A stretch of 64,000 nucleotides of DNA from an uncultured bacterium (lineage in GTDB: Bacteria; Cyanobacteriota; Vampirovibrionia; Gastranaerophilales; Gastranaerophilaceae). The position numbers and the translations under genes are program-made. Numbering within the stretch: position 1 is the first letter of the stretch; every line of letters starts with the position of its first letter. The notes beneath the pieces are model-generated. The model saw nothing but the letters and a program-made list of their open reading frames with translations. It was not told the origin of the DNA and searched no databases. Shown here one piece after another: positions 55,543-64,000 of the stretch. Location: assembly GCA_958366705.1 (NCBI GenBank), contig CATXCB010000005.1, positions 81,898-145,897 on the forward strand, read 5' to 3'.

Positions 55543-55572
55543 AAAAAAGACACATTCAAATGTGTCTTTTTT
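55543..55572. terminator. Bidirectional terminator
   Basis: 13-bp stem AAAAAAGACACAT with complement and 4-nt loop between convergent tsaD and the ACT-domain gene; T-runs on both strands. Confidence 0.88.
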
Positions 55573-55578
55573 CTTAGC

Positions 55579-55854
55579 TTAAATCTTGTGCATATTATCA
55601 AAAATTTCCTTTTTCTGCACCCAGATTTCCATTCCCATTTTTTCACCGAGTTCATTAAAAGCTTCTTTTATTTCTTTAAATTGATATTTAGAACTTTCAA
55701 TATTACACAGCATAAACATTACAAAATGTCCCTGCATCAATGTTTGTTTAATATCTTCAATATTAACATCATATTTTGCCATCATTGCAGTAACTTCTGC
55801 AACAATACCTATTCTATCTACGCCGGAAACTGTAACAATAATCTTATCTGACAT
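55579..55854 (-). CDS. ACT-domain protein (UPF0237-like)
   Basis: A 91-aa protein made of one ACT domain: KIIVTVSGVDRIGIVAEVTAMMAKYDVNIEDIKQTLMQG. ACT domains bind amino acids or other small ligands and regulate partners. Its ATG overlaps the stop of the AGCS symporter by one base, so the two are translationally coupled. A role in sensing an amino acid linked to the transporter is inferred. Confidence 0.88.
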   Translation of the reverse strand: MSDKIIVTVSGVDRIGIVAEVTAMMAKYDVNIEDIKQTLMQGHFVMFMLCNIESSKYQFKEIKEAFNELGEKMGMEIWVQKKEIFDNMHKI

Positions 55855-57440
55855 TATTTTTTAACCTCCATGGTATCTGATTCTTCTTCTACCTGAACTG
55901 GAACTTTAACTTTAACCGGTTCTAAATTTTTTGCACCGATAAAAAATTTACCAACTCCATGCCTGCTGCAATATGAAGCTAAATCTTTTTTAATTTCCGG
56001 AGCCAATATATAAAGAACTATAATATTTGGCACGCACATTGCAATCATCATTGCATCCGTAATATCAATAATTGACTTAACATTCATAGCTGAACCAATT
56101 ACGATAAATACACAGTATAATATGTTAAATGAAAGAACACGTTTTTTACCTTCTCCAAGAAGGAATGTCCATGCTTTCTGCCCGTAGTAAGCCCAGGAAA
56201 TTAAGGTTGAAATTGCAAACATAACAGCAATTATAGACAATATTATCGGGAAGAATGATATAACTGACTGGAAAGCATTAGAGGCAAGTTCTATACCTGA
56301 AATTCCACTTGCAGATTTATAAGAACCGGTAATAACAATTGCAAAAGAAGTAAACAAGCATAATACACCTGTTAAAAAAGTCTCAAGTAAAGCGACAAAC
56401 CCTTGAGAAACGGCCTCTTTTGTTTGAGATGTAGCATAAACAATAGCCGCCGCACCGGTTCCGGCTTCATTAGATTGAACAGAACGTCTCAATCCGATAA
56501 TGATTGTACCAAATACCCCGCCGGCAACAGCTGTTGGATGAAAGGCTTCCGTAACTATTGTTGAAATAGCCGCAGGTATACCTTTCAAATTAGCAAAAAT
56601 TACAATCAACCCTGAAACAATATATAACAAACACATTGTAGGCGTTAAAATTGTTGTAACCTTAGCAATACTCTTAATACCACCGACAACAACTAATCCG
56701 ATAAGAATAGCCGCAATTAAACCGATTACCCAAGCATATCCGTGAAGAAAACTATTAGCTCCACCTGTTATAAAAACAATTTGATGAGCAGTCTGGTTAA
56801 TTTGAATCATATTACCACCGGTAATACCGCCTCCAATACAAAGTATTGCAAAAACCACTGACAAAGGTTGCCCCAACCAGCGCATATTTTTTCTGGTTAA
56901 ACCATGTGCAATATAATGCATTGGTCCACCGGAGACAGATCCGTCCAAATTAAATCTTCTATATTTTACAGCTAGAGTAGCTTCAACAAATTTGATAGAC
57001 ATACCAAGAATTGCCCCGACAAAAATCCAAAAGGCTGCACCTGGACCACCGATTGAAATTGAAATAGCAACTCCGGCTATACTACCAATACCTATAGTAC
57101 CTGAAAGTGCTGTTGCCAAAGCTTGAAATGAGGATACTTCCCCACATTCTCCACCTTTTTCAGATTTTTCAGCAGGCTTTGCGATTATATCAATAGCATG
57201 CTTAAAGCCCCAAATTGCTATACCTTTAAAATATATAGTGAAAAACAAACCGGCAATAAGAATCCAAAAAATAATTATTGGAACTTTTGATCCGCATATG
57301 GAAATAGGAAAGAATATCAAATCGGCGACGGCATCAGATATAGGTGCAATGTGTTTGTCCATAAATGCATCAACATTCATAGCACTTACACTTTGCATGC
57401 TACATAACAGTAAAGTCAAAAACGTCATTAATTTCTTCAT
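55854..57440 (-). CDS. Sodium:alanine symporter, AGCS family
   Basis: A 528-aa polytopic membrane protein with about eleven helices. Family motifs are visible: ATALSGTIGIGSIAGVAISISIGGPGAAFWIF, GSVSGGPMHYIAHGL, RRSVQSNEAGTGAAAIVYATS and SWAYYGQKAW. It imports alanine or glycine with sodium. The N-terminus starts with a signal-like hydrophobic stretch (LMTFLTLLLCSMQSVSA) before the first family helix, and the C-terminus has a Val/Glu-rich tail. Coupled to the downstream ACT-domain gene. AAAGGAT ribosome site. Confidence 0.93.
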   Translation of the reverse strand: MKKLMTFLTLLLCSMQSVSAMNVDAFMDKHIAPISDAVADLIFFPISICGSKVPIIIFWILIAGLFFTIYFKGIAIWGFKHAIDIIAKPAEKSEKGGECGEVSSFQALATALSGTIGIGSIAGVAISISIGGPGAAFWIFVGAILGMSIKFVEATLAVKYRRFNLDGSVSGGPMHYIAHGLTRKNMRWLGQPLSVVFAILCIGGGITGGNMIQINQTAHQIVFITGGANSFLHGYAWVIGLIAAILIGLVVVGGIKSIAKVTTILTPTMCLLYIVSGLIVIFANLKGIPAAISTIVTEAFHPTAVAGGVFGTIIIGLRRSVQSNEAGTGAAAIVYATSQTKEAVSQGFVALLETFLTGVLCLFTSFAIVITGSYKSASGISGIELASNAFQSVISFFPIILSIIAVMFAISTLISWAYYGQKAWTFLLGEGKKRVLSFNILYCVFIVIGSAMNVKSIIDITDAMMIAMCVPNIIVLYILAPEIKKDLASYCSRHGVGKFFIGAKNLEPVKVKVPVQVEEESDTMEVKK

Positions 57441-57615
57441 TTTTCTATTTATCCTTTCAGCTTTTCAAAAGATTAAGTTCACTTTAGGGTAAAGCCAACC
57501 AATAAAATAACTACTAATAGTATAGCAAAAACATGAAAAATTTAATCGTAATCTTTACAAAAGCTTAATCTTAAGCTTAATATCAACCAATATAAAAGAA
57601 AAAATCGTTACAAGG

Positions 57616-57644
57616 TTGTTCTATATCTTTTTAAATGATACAAT
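57616..57644 (+). promoter_or_regulatory. Promoter of the GH57 gene
   Basis: TTGTTC (57616-57621), 17-bp spacer, TACAAT (57639-57644), with AAGG between it and the ATG at 57669. Confidence 0.5.
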
Positions 57645-57668
57645 ATTTTGTAAAAAGGTTATACAAAT

Positions 57669-59936
57669 ATGATGAGTCAATCTAAAAAATTATCAATAGC
57701 ATTTTACTGGCATATGCACCAGCCGGTCTATCAGTTATCGTTAAATGGAGATTACCTGATGCCGTGGGTTAGACTTCATGCGGTAAAAGATTACTTAGAT
57801 ATGGCTTTGTGGGCAAAAAAATTTGAAAAATTAAAACTAAATTTTAACTTTGTACCCGCTCTGCTAGATTCCATTATAGATTATGCTGACAATAACGCTC
57901 ATGATATTCACTCTCGACTAACAATAACTCCGGAAGAAAATCTTAACAAAGAAGATAAAATTTTTATTCTAAATAATTTTTTTGATTCTAACTATCAAAC
58001 AATGATTCTTCCTAATGACGAGTACCACAGATTATATCAAATTATTCAAGTCAATGGTACAAATAATACTGATATATTTTCAAATCAGGAATATGCGGAT
58101 ATTATGGCATTATTTAATCTTGCCTGGATAGATCCATCTTTTAAAACAGGTAATCAAGAACTAAAAAGACTTATTAAAAAAGGAAAAAATTATACACTCG
58201 AAGATAGAATAGAAATAATTAATATACAGAGAGATATAATAAAAAAGATTATCCCGACATTAAAAAAATTAATTACAAAAAATAAAATAGAAATTACAAC
58301 AAGTCCATATTACCATCCCATACTACCGGTACTTTTGGATTACAAAACAATCAAAAAAAATGCACCATCTGATGACGAAATACTTAATTTAAAAACAGAA
58401 CTGGATGCAAGGCTGCAAACAAAGATGGCTTTAGATAGAGTAGAAGAAATTTTCGGAAAACGTCCTAAAGGTATCTGGCCATCTGAACAATGCGTTAACG
58501 GGAAAACTCTTGAGTTACTTAGCAATCTGGGAGTGGAATGGACAATTTCTGATGAGGGAATTCTGGCAAGTTCAATAAACTTTGAGTTTGTACACGATTT
58601 TAAAGGTTATCTAAAAGAACCATACCATCTTTTGAAATCTTACCAGTATAAGACAAAAAATTCTGATATAAAAATGATATTCAGGGATTCCACTGCACAT
58701 AATTTAATCAGCTTTGAATATCCTCATCATAACCCTATTGCAACCGCAAATGATTTGTATGACAGAATAAAAGTTATGCAAAGTAAGATTCTGTCATCTC
58801 CGGACAAAGACCACCTTTTAACAATTGCACTGGATGGTGAAAATTGCTGGGAAAATTATCTGGAAGACGGCGCATCTTTCTTAAAAACTCTTTATACACT
58901 AATTACAGAAGACGAAACATTAGAAACTGTTTTAATTAGTGATTACTTAGAACAAACAAAAGAACATAAAATATTAAATAAAATAGCATCCGGCTCATGG
59001 TTTAATAAAAATTTTAAATTGTGGATAGATGAACCGGTAAAAGATTTGGCCTGGACATATCTAAAACGTGTACGACAGGATTTTTCAGAATTTGTAAAAC
59101 GCGAACCTCTCAATCCTAATATCGAACAAGCAAGACGGGAACTTTTCATCTGTGAAGGCAGTGATTGGTTCTGGTGGTATGGAGAACCTAATTATTCAGG
59201 ACGTGACAATATTTTTGACTTTATTTTCAGAACTCGCTTAAAAAACATTTATAGATATTTAGATTTAGATACCCCAAAATATTTAGACGAACCTATAACA
59301 AATATATCACCGTCAAAACCGTCAAAATATCCAAAATCACTAATCTCACCATCAATCAATGGAAATGATATTGTTGATGAAAATGATATATGGCACAATG
59401 CAGGTTATATTGAAATTCCGGATGGACCTGTGCTTAGAGAATCTAAAATATTTGAAAAAATTAGATTTGGAAATGACAATGACAATTTTTATTTAAAATT
59501 CCATCTAAATAAATATATAAAAAATAACCCAAGTTTAAGTGAAAAAACGTACCAGATGTACATATATTTAAGAAAAACAGGTCGCAAACAAGCTCTTTCA
59601 CCTGTTCGTTTAATAAATAAAACTCAAAACATATTACCAATTTCAATGGAAAAATTTCATAATGAAGTTCAGATTGCAATACAAGATGATAAACTTCAAT
59701 TAATAAGATTAGCAAAAGCCATACCTGGAGATATGTGGGTTCTAGAGAATACTAAACCTATTGAATCAGCTTATAACGAGGTTTTGGACTTAAAAATACC
59801 GTTTGATAGTTTAGAAATAAAATCCGGCGAAACTCTAGAATTTTTGTTTATTAATGCACATCTTGGAGTAAAAGATTTTTATATTCCAAATGAAATGGTA
59901 TTGTCTGTAACCCGTCCGGCGTTAGTACTAAAATAA
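57669..59936 (+). CDS. Glycoside hydrolase family 57 enzyme
   Basis: A cytoplasmic 755-aa alpha-glucan-active protein. GH57 motifs: WHMHQPVY (14-21), a His-containing TSPYYHPILPVL near 219, GIWPSEQ with candidate nucleophile Glu273, and ALDGENCWENY with candidate acid/base Asp389. The C-terminal part (about 590-755) reads as a beta-rich accessory domain. Family members are alpha-amylases, glucanotransferases or branching enzymes; the precise activity is not assigned. Together with the GH13-like gene at 4181 it points to storage-glucan turnover. Confidence 0.9.
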   Translation: MMSQSKKLSIAFYWHMHQPVYQLSLNGDYLMPWVRLHAVKDYLDMALWAKKFEKLKLNFNFVPALLDSIIDYADNNAHDIHSRLTITPEENLNKEDKIFILNNFFDSNYQTMILPNDEYHRLYQIIQVNGTNNTDIFSNQEYADIMALFNLAWIDPSFKTGNQELKRLIKKGKNYTLEDRIEIINIQRDIIKKIIPTLKKLITKNKIEITTSPYYHPILPVLLDYKTIKKNAPSDDEILNLKTELDARLQTKMALDRVEEIFGKRPKGIWPSEQCVNGKTLELLSNLGVEWTISDEGILASSINFEFVHDFKGYLKEPYHLLKSYQYKTKNSDIKMIFRDSTAHNLISFEYPHHNPIATANDLYDRIKVMQSKILSSPDKDHLLTIALDGENCWENYLEDGASFLKTLYTLITEDETLETVLISDYLEQTKEHKILNKIASGSWFNKNFKLWIDEPVKDLAWTYLKRVRQDFSEFVKREPLNPNIEQARRELFICEGSDWFWWYGEPNYSGRDNIFDFIFRTRLKNIYRYLDLDTPKYLDEPITNISPSKPSKYPKSLISPSINGNDIVDENDIWHNAGYIEIPDGPVLRESKIFEKIRFGNDNDNFYLKFHLNKYIKNNPSLSEKTYQMYIYLRKTGRKQALSPVRLINKTQNILPISMEKFHNEVQIAIQDDKLQLIRLAKAIPGDMWVLENTKPIESAYNEVLDLKIPFDSLEIKSGETLEFLFINAHLGVKDFYIPNEMVLSVTRPALVLK

Positions 59937-59938
59937 TT

Positions 59939-60013
59939 TTATACTTTTACCAGTAAAAATTTAGAGATTTCAACAATTGCAAATAATTGAATAACAATAA
60001 ATAATATTCCCAT
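59939..60013 (-). CDS. Possible 24-aa membrane microprotein
   Basis: AGGGG followed 7 nt later by ATG opens a frame for MGILFIVIQLFAIVEISKFL plus LVKV, almost entirely a transmembrane helix with a basic end. It lies in the otherwise empty 59937-60097 between the convergent GH57 and nadC genes. Size and composition fit single-span microproteins, but AT-rich DNA can give such frames by chance. Confidence 0.35.
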   Translation of the reverse strand: MGILFIVIQLFAIVEISKFLLVKV

Positions 60014-60097
60014 CTTTAATTCCCCTTTAATACATGATAATAAAGGTATTTTTGACACTAAAATTGCTCAATTGTGAACTTTTATGAATATTATATT

Positions 60098-60322
60098 TTG
60101 CCATCCTGAACAGACGAAACGTAATTTTCTGTTCCTACGCGGTGTTGCTGAATCTGATTCAAATGCAACACGCACCAGATTCCGAAACAAGTTCGGAATG
60201 ACGGTGCGTCACAACAGAGATTCTTCGGTCGCACGCTTCCTCAGAATGACGACATCACTGCATTCGCATTAAACAGGGCTCCACTACGTTCTCGTCCTCA
60301 GCTTGAGCAGACTCAAAATGAC
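60098..60322. repeat. Dispersed intergenic repeats
   Basis: Contains CGTAATTTTCTGTTCCTACG (60119-60138), TTCCGAAACAAGTTCGGAATG (60180-60200), GATTCTTCGGTCGCACGC...CTCAGAATGACGAC (60214-60252) and a CATTAAACAGGGCTCCACTACGTT-type unit (60262-60290) that reappears inverted at 63590-63625. A 62-codon frame here is repeat-derived and not called. Confidence 0.8.
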
Positions 60323-60328
60323 TGGCTA

Positions 60329-61159
60329 CTACATATCCAATGCAACATCAAGAGTTGGAGCTTTTGCAACAATTGCACTTGATGAAATTATATCAACACC
60401 GCATTCAGCAATTTGGCGAACTCTTTCAAGGCTAACATTACCACTTGCTTCTACAATTGCTCTGTGATTAATAAAATCAACAGCTTCCTTCATCTGTTCC
60501 AAAGACATATTATCAAGCATGATTATATCAACTCCTAGAGGAAGCCCTTCTTTTATCTGCTCTAAAGTATCACATTCAAGTTCAATTTTATGCGCGTGAG
60601 ATAAATTTTTCTTAACTAAATTAACAGCATTTGTAACAGAACCCGCAACCTGAATATGATTATCTTTAATCATAGCACAATCAGAAAGATTAAATCTGTG
60701 CAATGATCCTCCGCCAACTTTAACTGAATACTTTTCAAAAGCTCTAAAGTTAGGAGTTGTTTTTCTGGTATCTACAATTTTGCAAGGCAAATCTCCTATT
60801 GCCTGCTGATATTTATGTGTTTCAGTTGCAATCCCACTCATTCTCTGAACATAATTAAGAGCTACTCTTTCTCCTAACAACAAATATTTACCAGGTCCGG
60901 ATAATTCAGCAAGAACATCGCCTTTTTTAATCTTATCACCATCATTGAACAATAATTCTACTTTTACTTTATCTGATAAAACCTTAAAAACAGTCTTAAA
61001 AACATCAAGACCGCAAATTATACCCTCACATCTGGAAACAAGCTTTGCTTCAAACATTTTATCTTCACCGACAATACTTTCGGTTGTAACATCACCAAAG
61101 CCTATATCTTCCATTAATGCTGATTTTACATGATCCTCTACATAAAAATTACTTAACAA
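60329..61159 (-). CDS. nadC: Nicotinate-nucleotide pyrophosphorylase (carboxylating)
   Basis: Converts quinolinate and PRPP to nicotinate mononucleotide in NAD synthesis. The 276-aa protein has the QPRTase motifs RMSGIATETHKY, VDTRKTTPNFRAFEKYSV, GGGSLHRFNLSD and IMLDNM. The start appears to be TTG at 61159, 9 nt after AGGAG, overlapping the end of nadB by 11 bp; no ATG is placed equally well. Confidence 0.95.
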   Translation of the reverse strand: MLSNFYVEDHVKSALMEDIGFGDVTTESIVGEDKMFEAKLVSRCEGIICGLDVFKTVFKVLSDKVKVELLFNDGDKIKKGDVLAELSGPGKYLLLGERVALNYVQRMSGIATETHKYQQAIGDLPCKIVDTRKTTPNFRAFEKYSVKVGGGSLHRFNLSDCAMIKDNHIQVAGSVTNAVNLVKKNLSHAHKIELECDTLEQIKEGLPLGVDIIMLDNMSLEQMKEAVDFINHRAIVEASGNVSLERVRQIAECGVDIISSSAIVAKAPTLDVALDM

Positions 61160-62771
61160 AACACAATTCTCCTTTTTTATTAATTAAAATACTATGCTCA
61201 CAAACTTTGTTTGACTCTAAATAATCAACACGGTAGTGCGCTCCTCTTGATTCTTTTCTGCGTAATGCAGATTGAACAATAAGCTTTGCTGTTATAAGCA
61301 TATTTCTAAATTCATATTCATCTCTTGAACTACAGATTTCTTTTCTGCCAAATTTTTGCTCTAGAGAAAGCAAACCCTCTAACGCGTTTGTCAAAGTTTC
61401 TTCGTTGCGAAATATTCCAACATTTTTCCACATTAAATCTTTTAAAGCAGATTTTAAACCTGCAACATCATTTTTTTCGCCTTTAAAAGGTTTATCATAC
61501 TTTGAAGTTATAGAATTAAAATCTTCTAAACCCTGTATTTCAAAAGATTCTTGCGCACTTTTCAAAAATTCTGCAACTTCATATGCGCAGACAACGCATT
61601 CTAACAATGAGTTACTTGCTAGCCTATTTCCTCCATGCAGCCCTGTAGAAGATACTTCCCCTATTGCGTAAAGTCCCTTTATAGAAGTTTCACCTTTTAA
61701 ATTTGTCTTAACTCCACCCATAAAATAATGAGCAGCCGGAGCAACAGGAATCAAGTCTTTTGTTATATCAATATTATGTTCCAAACATTTTTTTGCAATT
61801 GTAGGGAACCTTTTCAACAATTTATCTTTACCAATACCTACAGCATTCAAATAAACATTTTGTTTATTTGATTCTCTCATTTGTGAATAAATTGAACGGG
61901 CAACAATATCACGCGGAGCAAGTTCTTTTTTCTCATGATATCTTGCCATAAATTCAACACCGAATTCATCACATAACTTTGCCCCCTCACCTCTAACGGC
62001 TTCGCTAATCAAAAATCTGTTATGATTTTTTTCATCATCAAAAGCTAAAGCTGTCGGATGGAATTGAACAAATTCCATATCCTGTAAAATTGCACCCGCA
62101 TTATAACATAATGCAAACCCATCTCCTGTTGCGCCTAAAGGGTTAGTTGTGTATTTATAAATTTGTCCGAGACCGCCTGTTGCCATCACCAGAGTATGAC
62201 AAAAAATTGTTTCATATTCATTTGAATCATCGTGATATACAACAAGTCCACCGCATTCCTGCTTATTATTAACAAGCAGTTCAACAGCCATTGTATTTTC
62301 ATAAAGTTGTATATTTTTATTATTCTGCACAGCACGACAAAGAGCAATCTCCATTTCCCTGCCTGTAGCATCTCCTCCAGAATGCAGAATTCTTCTTACA
62401 CTATGCGCAGCTTCTTTTGTCAATGTAAAATTTCCATTCTCATCACAATCAAATTCAACACCGAATTTCAGCAAATCTCTTACGACTTTATCAGAATTTT
62501 CACTGATAAATTTAATAGTATCAAATTCAGTTAACCCTGCACCGGCTTTAAGAGTATCTGCAATATGCGAATCTACAGAATCATTTTCATTATCTTTTAA
62601 AACAGCAACCATACCGCCTTGAGCATAATAAGAATTACTATCCCCTAAATTTGATTTTGTAATCAATAATATTCCATCTGGCAAATCTAACTGCTGTTCT
62701 ATTTTCAAAGCTGCATAAAGCCCTGCGATTCCACTACCTGCTATAACTGCTGAATATTTGGAGTATTTCAT
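61149..62771 (-). CDS. nadB: L-aspartate oxidase
   Basis: Oxidises L-aspartate to iminoaspartate, the first step of de novo NAD synthesis. The 540-aa flavoprotein shows VIAGSGIAGLYAAL (9-22), NSYYAQGGM, HSGGDATGREM, MATGGLGQIY, EFVQFHPTA and YAIGEVSSTGLHGGNRLASNSLLE. The C-terminal helical domain has RRKESRGAHYR. Overlapped by nadC; nadA, which would supply quinolinate synthase, is not in the window. AGGGAT ribosome site. Confidence 0.97.
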   Translation of the reverse strand: MKYSKYSAVIAGSGIAGLYAALKIEQQLDLPDGILLITKSNLGDSNSYYAQGGMVAVLKDNENDSVDSHIADTLKAGAGLTEFDTIKFISENSDKVVRDLLKFGVEFDCDENGNFTLTKEAAHSVRRILHSGGDATGREMEIALCRAVQNNKNIQLYENTMAVELLVNNKQECGGLVVYHDDSNEYETIFCHTLVMATGGLGQIYKYTTNPLGATGDGFALCYNAGAILQDMEFVQFHPTALAFDDEKNHNRFLISEAVRGEGAKLCDEFGVEFMARYHEKKELAPRDIVARSIYSQMRESNKQNVYLNAVGIGKDKLLKRFPTIAKKCLEHNIDITKDLIPVAPAAHYFMGGVKTNLKGETSIKGLYAIGEVSSTGLHGGNRLASNSLLECVVCAYEVAEFLKSAQESFEIQGLEDFNSITSKYDKPFKGEKNDVAGLKSALKDLMWKNVGIFRNEETLTNALEGLLSLEQKFGRKEICSSRDEYEFRNMLITAKLIVQSALRRKESRGAHYRVDYLESNKVCEHSILINKKGELCFVK

Positions 62772-62878
62772 ATATTTATCCCTGTATAAATTATATCAAT
62801 ACATTTTATAACAAACAGATTAATTTCGCTACTTAACTAATAAACTAAATAAAAAATTTTCACAAATAATATATTCAC

Positions 62879-63940
62879 TTACTCATCAGGATTATCCATA
62901 TCTATATTATAGGTATTTCCACCATTACCAAAAAGTCTGCTGGTATTCGGACAATCTCCTGACGGACACCAGCGCTGCTTTTTTGTAATATCCTTCCAAG
63001 GATAAATAGTATCAACATCAGAGTCATACTTCTCCTTAGTTCTGCTATTCGTAAAATACATCACATAACGATCTCTGCCAAGCTTGTTAGGCCCTGACAT
63101 ACCATTTACATCCACAAGAATTGGCCATTCTGAACCTGCATAAATATAATAACTCATACCGGATGCATCTATAAAAGCAGGTCTATCTTTCTGACACCCT
63201 CGCCCATTGTTATTATTTACCATAAGATGTCCACTTTCACCTGAACAATTCCAACATTTATCTGCATTCTTTTCAAAACAATAAGTTGCTCCCGAAAAAT
63301 ACGTAGCAAGAATTTTGAAATTTTCTCCAATCGGTCCGTCTGCTTGATACACACTCCCCGGATTTGAAATATCTACAAACTGCCCATCATCAAGCATTCT
63401 TTTTAATGCCTGATTCAAGGTACTGTAAGCTTTTCTATAAGCCACCTGATACTGCTTATTCTGAATTTTTGTAGTTAATACCGGAATAGTCATAGCTGCA
63501 ACAACACCTATTATACCGAGGGTTATGAGAACTTCGGCAAGGGTAAATGCGGCTTTTGGGCGAATATGGTCATTCTGAGCCTGCACGAGCAGAGGGCGAG
63601 AACGTAGTGGAGTCCCGTTTAATGCGAGTGCTGAGATGTTGTCATTCTGAGGGAGCAGGCGACCGAAGAATCTTTTATTACTATTCTGTTTATATGATAC
63701 TTCGGCTAAAGCCTCAGTATGAGGATATGTTTGATGATCTCCGTCATTCTGAGCGAATGCGAAGAATCTCTCTGTTGTGCGTTTGGCATGAGACCCTGAA
63801 ACTAGTTCAGGGTGACGGTGCGGGATTACATTAGGACGGAAATTTAAAATAAATATGTTTAAAGACCTTAGAACACTGTCGGAGCAAAGCTTTAAGAGGT
63901 TACCCCCCCCAATTTTCTTGATATTACTGACTTTTAACAT
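62879..63940 (-). CDS. Type IV prepilin-like protein with a repeat-derived N-terminal extension
   Basis: From the ATG at 63940 (AAGGAG 8 nt upstream) the frame gives 353 aa. The prepilin motif FTLAEVLITLGIIGVVAAM begins only at residue 132; leaders are normally 6-30 residues. Residues about 37-128 are translated from the same intergenic repeat units found elsewhere (for example PELVSG and two RFF...QND segments). The mature part is a subfamily B pilin with DVNGMSGPNKLGRDRYVMYF. A run of eight G encodes Gly11-13. Expression or export of this form is uncertain; a frame with a start inside the repeat is not obvious. Confidence 0.75.
   Translation of the reverse strand: MLKVSNIKKIGGGNLLKLCSDSVLRSLNIFILNFRPNVIPHRHPELVSGSHAKRTTERFFAFAQNDGDHQTYPHTEALAEVSYKQNSNKRFFGRLLPQNDNISALALNGTPLRSRPLLVQAQNDHIRPKAAFTLAEVLITLGIIGVVAAMTIPVLTTKIQNKQYQVAYRKAYSTLNQALKRMLDDGQFVDISNPGSVYQADGPIGENFKILATYFSGATYCFEKNADKCWNCSGESGHLMVNNNNGRGCQKDRPAFIDASGMSYYIYAGSEWPILVDVNGMSGPNKLGRDRYVMYFTNSRTKEKYDSDVDTIYPWKDITKKQRWCPSGDCPNTSRLFGNGGNTYNIDMDNPDE
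63557..63832. repeat. Intergenic repeat cluster lodged inside a coding region
   Basis: CATTCTGAG and GAAGAATCT units (63639-63674, 63744-63770), the ACTTCGGCTAAAGCCTCAGTA unit (near 63700), the ACGTAGTGGAGTCCCGTTTA unit (63602-63621) and CCCTGAAACTAGTTCAGGGTG (63793-63813). The order resembles 3150-3290 and 60214-60290. All are in frame with the prepilin. Confidence 0.85.
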
Positions 63941-64000
63941 GTTTCCCACTCCTTTTTTGTTATTATGCAACACTTTTAGTATAATGGATTTTTATAAATT

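Noticed and set aside
60084..60272. 62-aa frame in the repeats between the GH57 gene and nadC
   Set aside because: Built entirely from dispersed repeat units, no ribosome site and no similarity other than to translated repeats.
63547..63834. 95-aa plus-strand frame opposite the repeat-extended prepilin
   Set aside because: Arises because the palindromic repeats are open on both strands; the minus-strand frame connects ribosome site to prepilin motif.

Overview
The window is a low-GC (about one third G+C), densely coded bacterial chromosome segment without tRNA, rRNA, CRISPR or recognisable insertion sequences. The gene content is mostly housekeeping: a murF-mraY-murD-ftsW-murG block, rplJ-rplL with an L10 leader, rplU-rpmA, rny-ymdB, gatB, tsaD, purA, ilvC, gapA, nadB-nadC and a long RelA/SpoT protein. 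It is mixed with many type IV prepilin-like genes that share the cleavage motif FTLAEVLITLG. This combination, the AT-rich composition and the stereotyped intergenic repeats suggest a non-photosynthetic relative of Cyanobacteria of the gut Gastranaerophilales (Melainabacteria/Vampirovibrionia) type. That placement is inference from gene content; no marker comparison was possible.

Layout. 1-4 kb: a cut gene, a small protein, maf, a prepilin and an orphan response regulator. 4-8 kb: a GH13-like glucan enzyme and a GNAT protein. 8-13.7 kb: the probable major pilin, ilvC, then a YhaM-like nuclease with two tandem thymidylate-kinase-like genes and a putative DNA-binding protein. 13.7-18.4 kb: ribosomal protein genes, including a membrane-anchored L7/L12-domain protein beside rplL. 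18.4-24.4 kb: peptidoglycan and division genes. 24.4-32.8 kb (mostly minus strand): an M16 peptidase, purA, a prepilin/XRE pair, and an electron-transfer cluster (EtfA, EtfB, Cys-rich small protein, NfnA-like flavoprotein). 32.8-41 kb: a MurF fused to a degenerate D,D-carboxypeptidase, a second prepilin/HTH pair, flotillin-NfeD and RelA/SpoT. 41-50 kb: a gene behind an apparent histidine-codon attenuator, rny-ymdB-PHP, a signal-less pilin-like protein, LOG and gatB. 50-64 kb: a SIS protein, gapA, a third HTH/prepilin pair, tsaD, an alanine symporter, a GH57 enzyme, nadB-nadC and a prepilin whose 5' coding region has been invaded by intergenic repeats.

How genes work together. MurF, MraY, MurD, FtsW and MurG cover lipid II assembly and septal glycan synthesis. 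GH13 and GH57 enzymes suggest storage-glucan turnover, feeding glycolysis through GapA. RelA/SpoT, RNase Y, the YhaM-like nuclease and RqcP handle stress and RNA or ribosome quality control. Six full prepilin-like genes lie in 64 kb, three of them divergent from a small helix-turn-helix gene with good -35/-10 promoters in the shared gap.

Most unusual observations: the divergent HTH/prepilin modules; the leader peptide with a His-His-His-Lys-His run and mutually exclusive hairpins ahead of an unknown membrane protein; the MurF fused to a catalytically dead S11 domain; the repeat-derived N-terminal extension plus poly-G tract in the last prepilin; and a set of genes with a -10 box exactly 6 nt before an ATG that lacks a Shine-Dalgarno site (candidate leaderless mRNAs).
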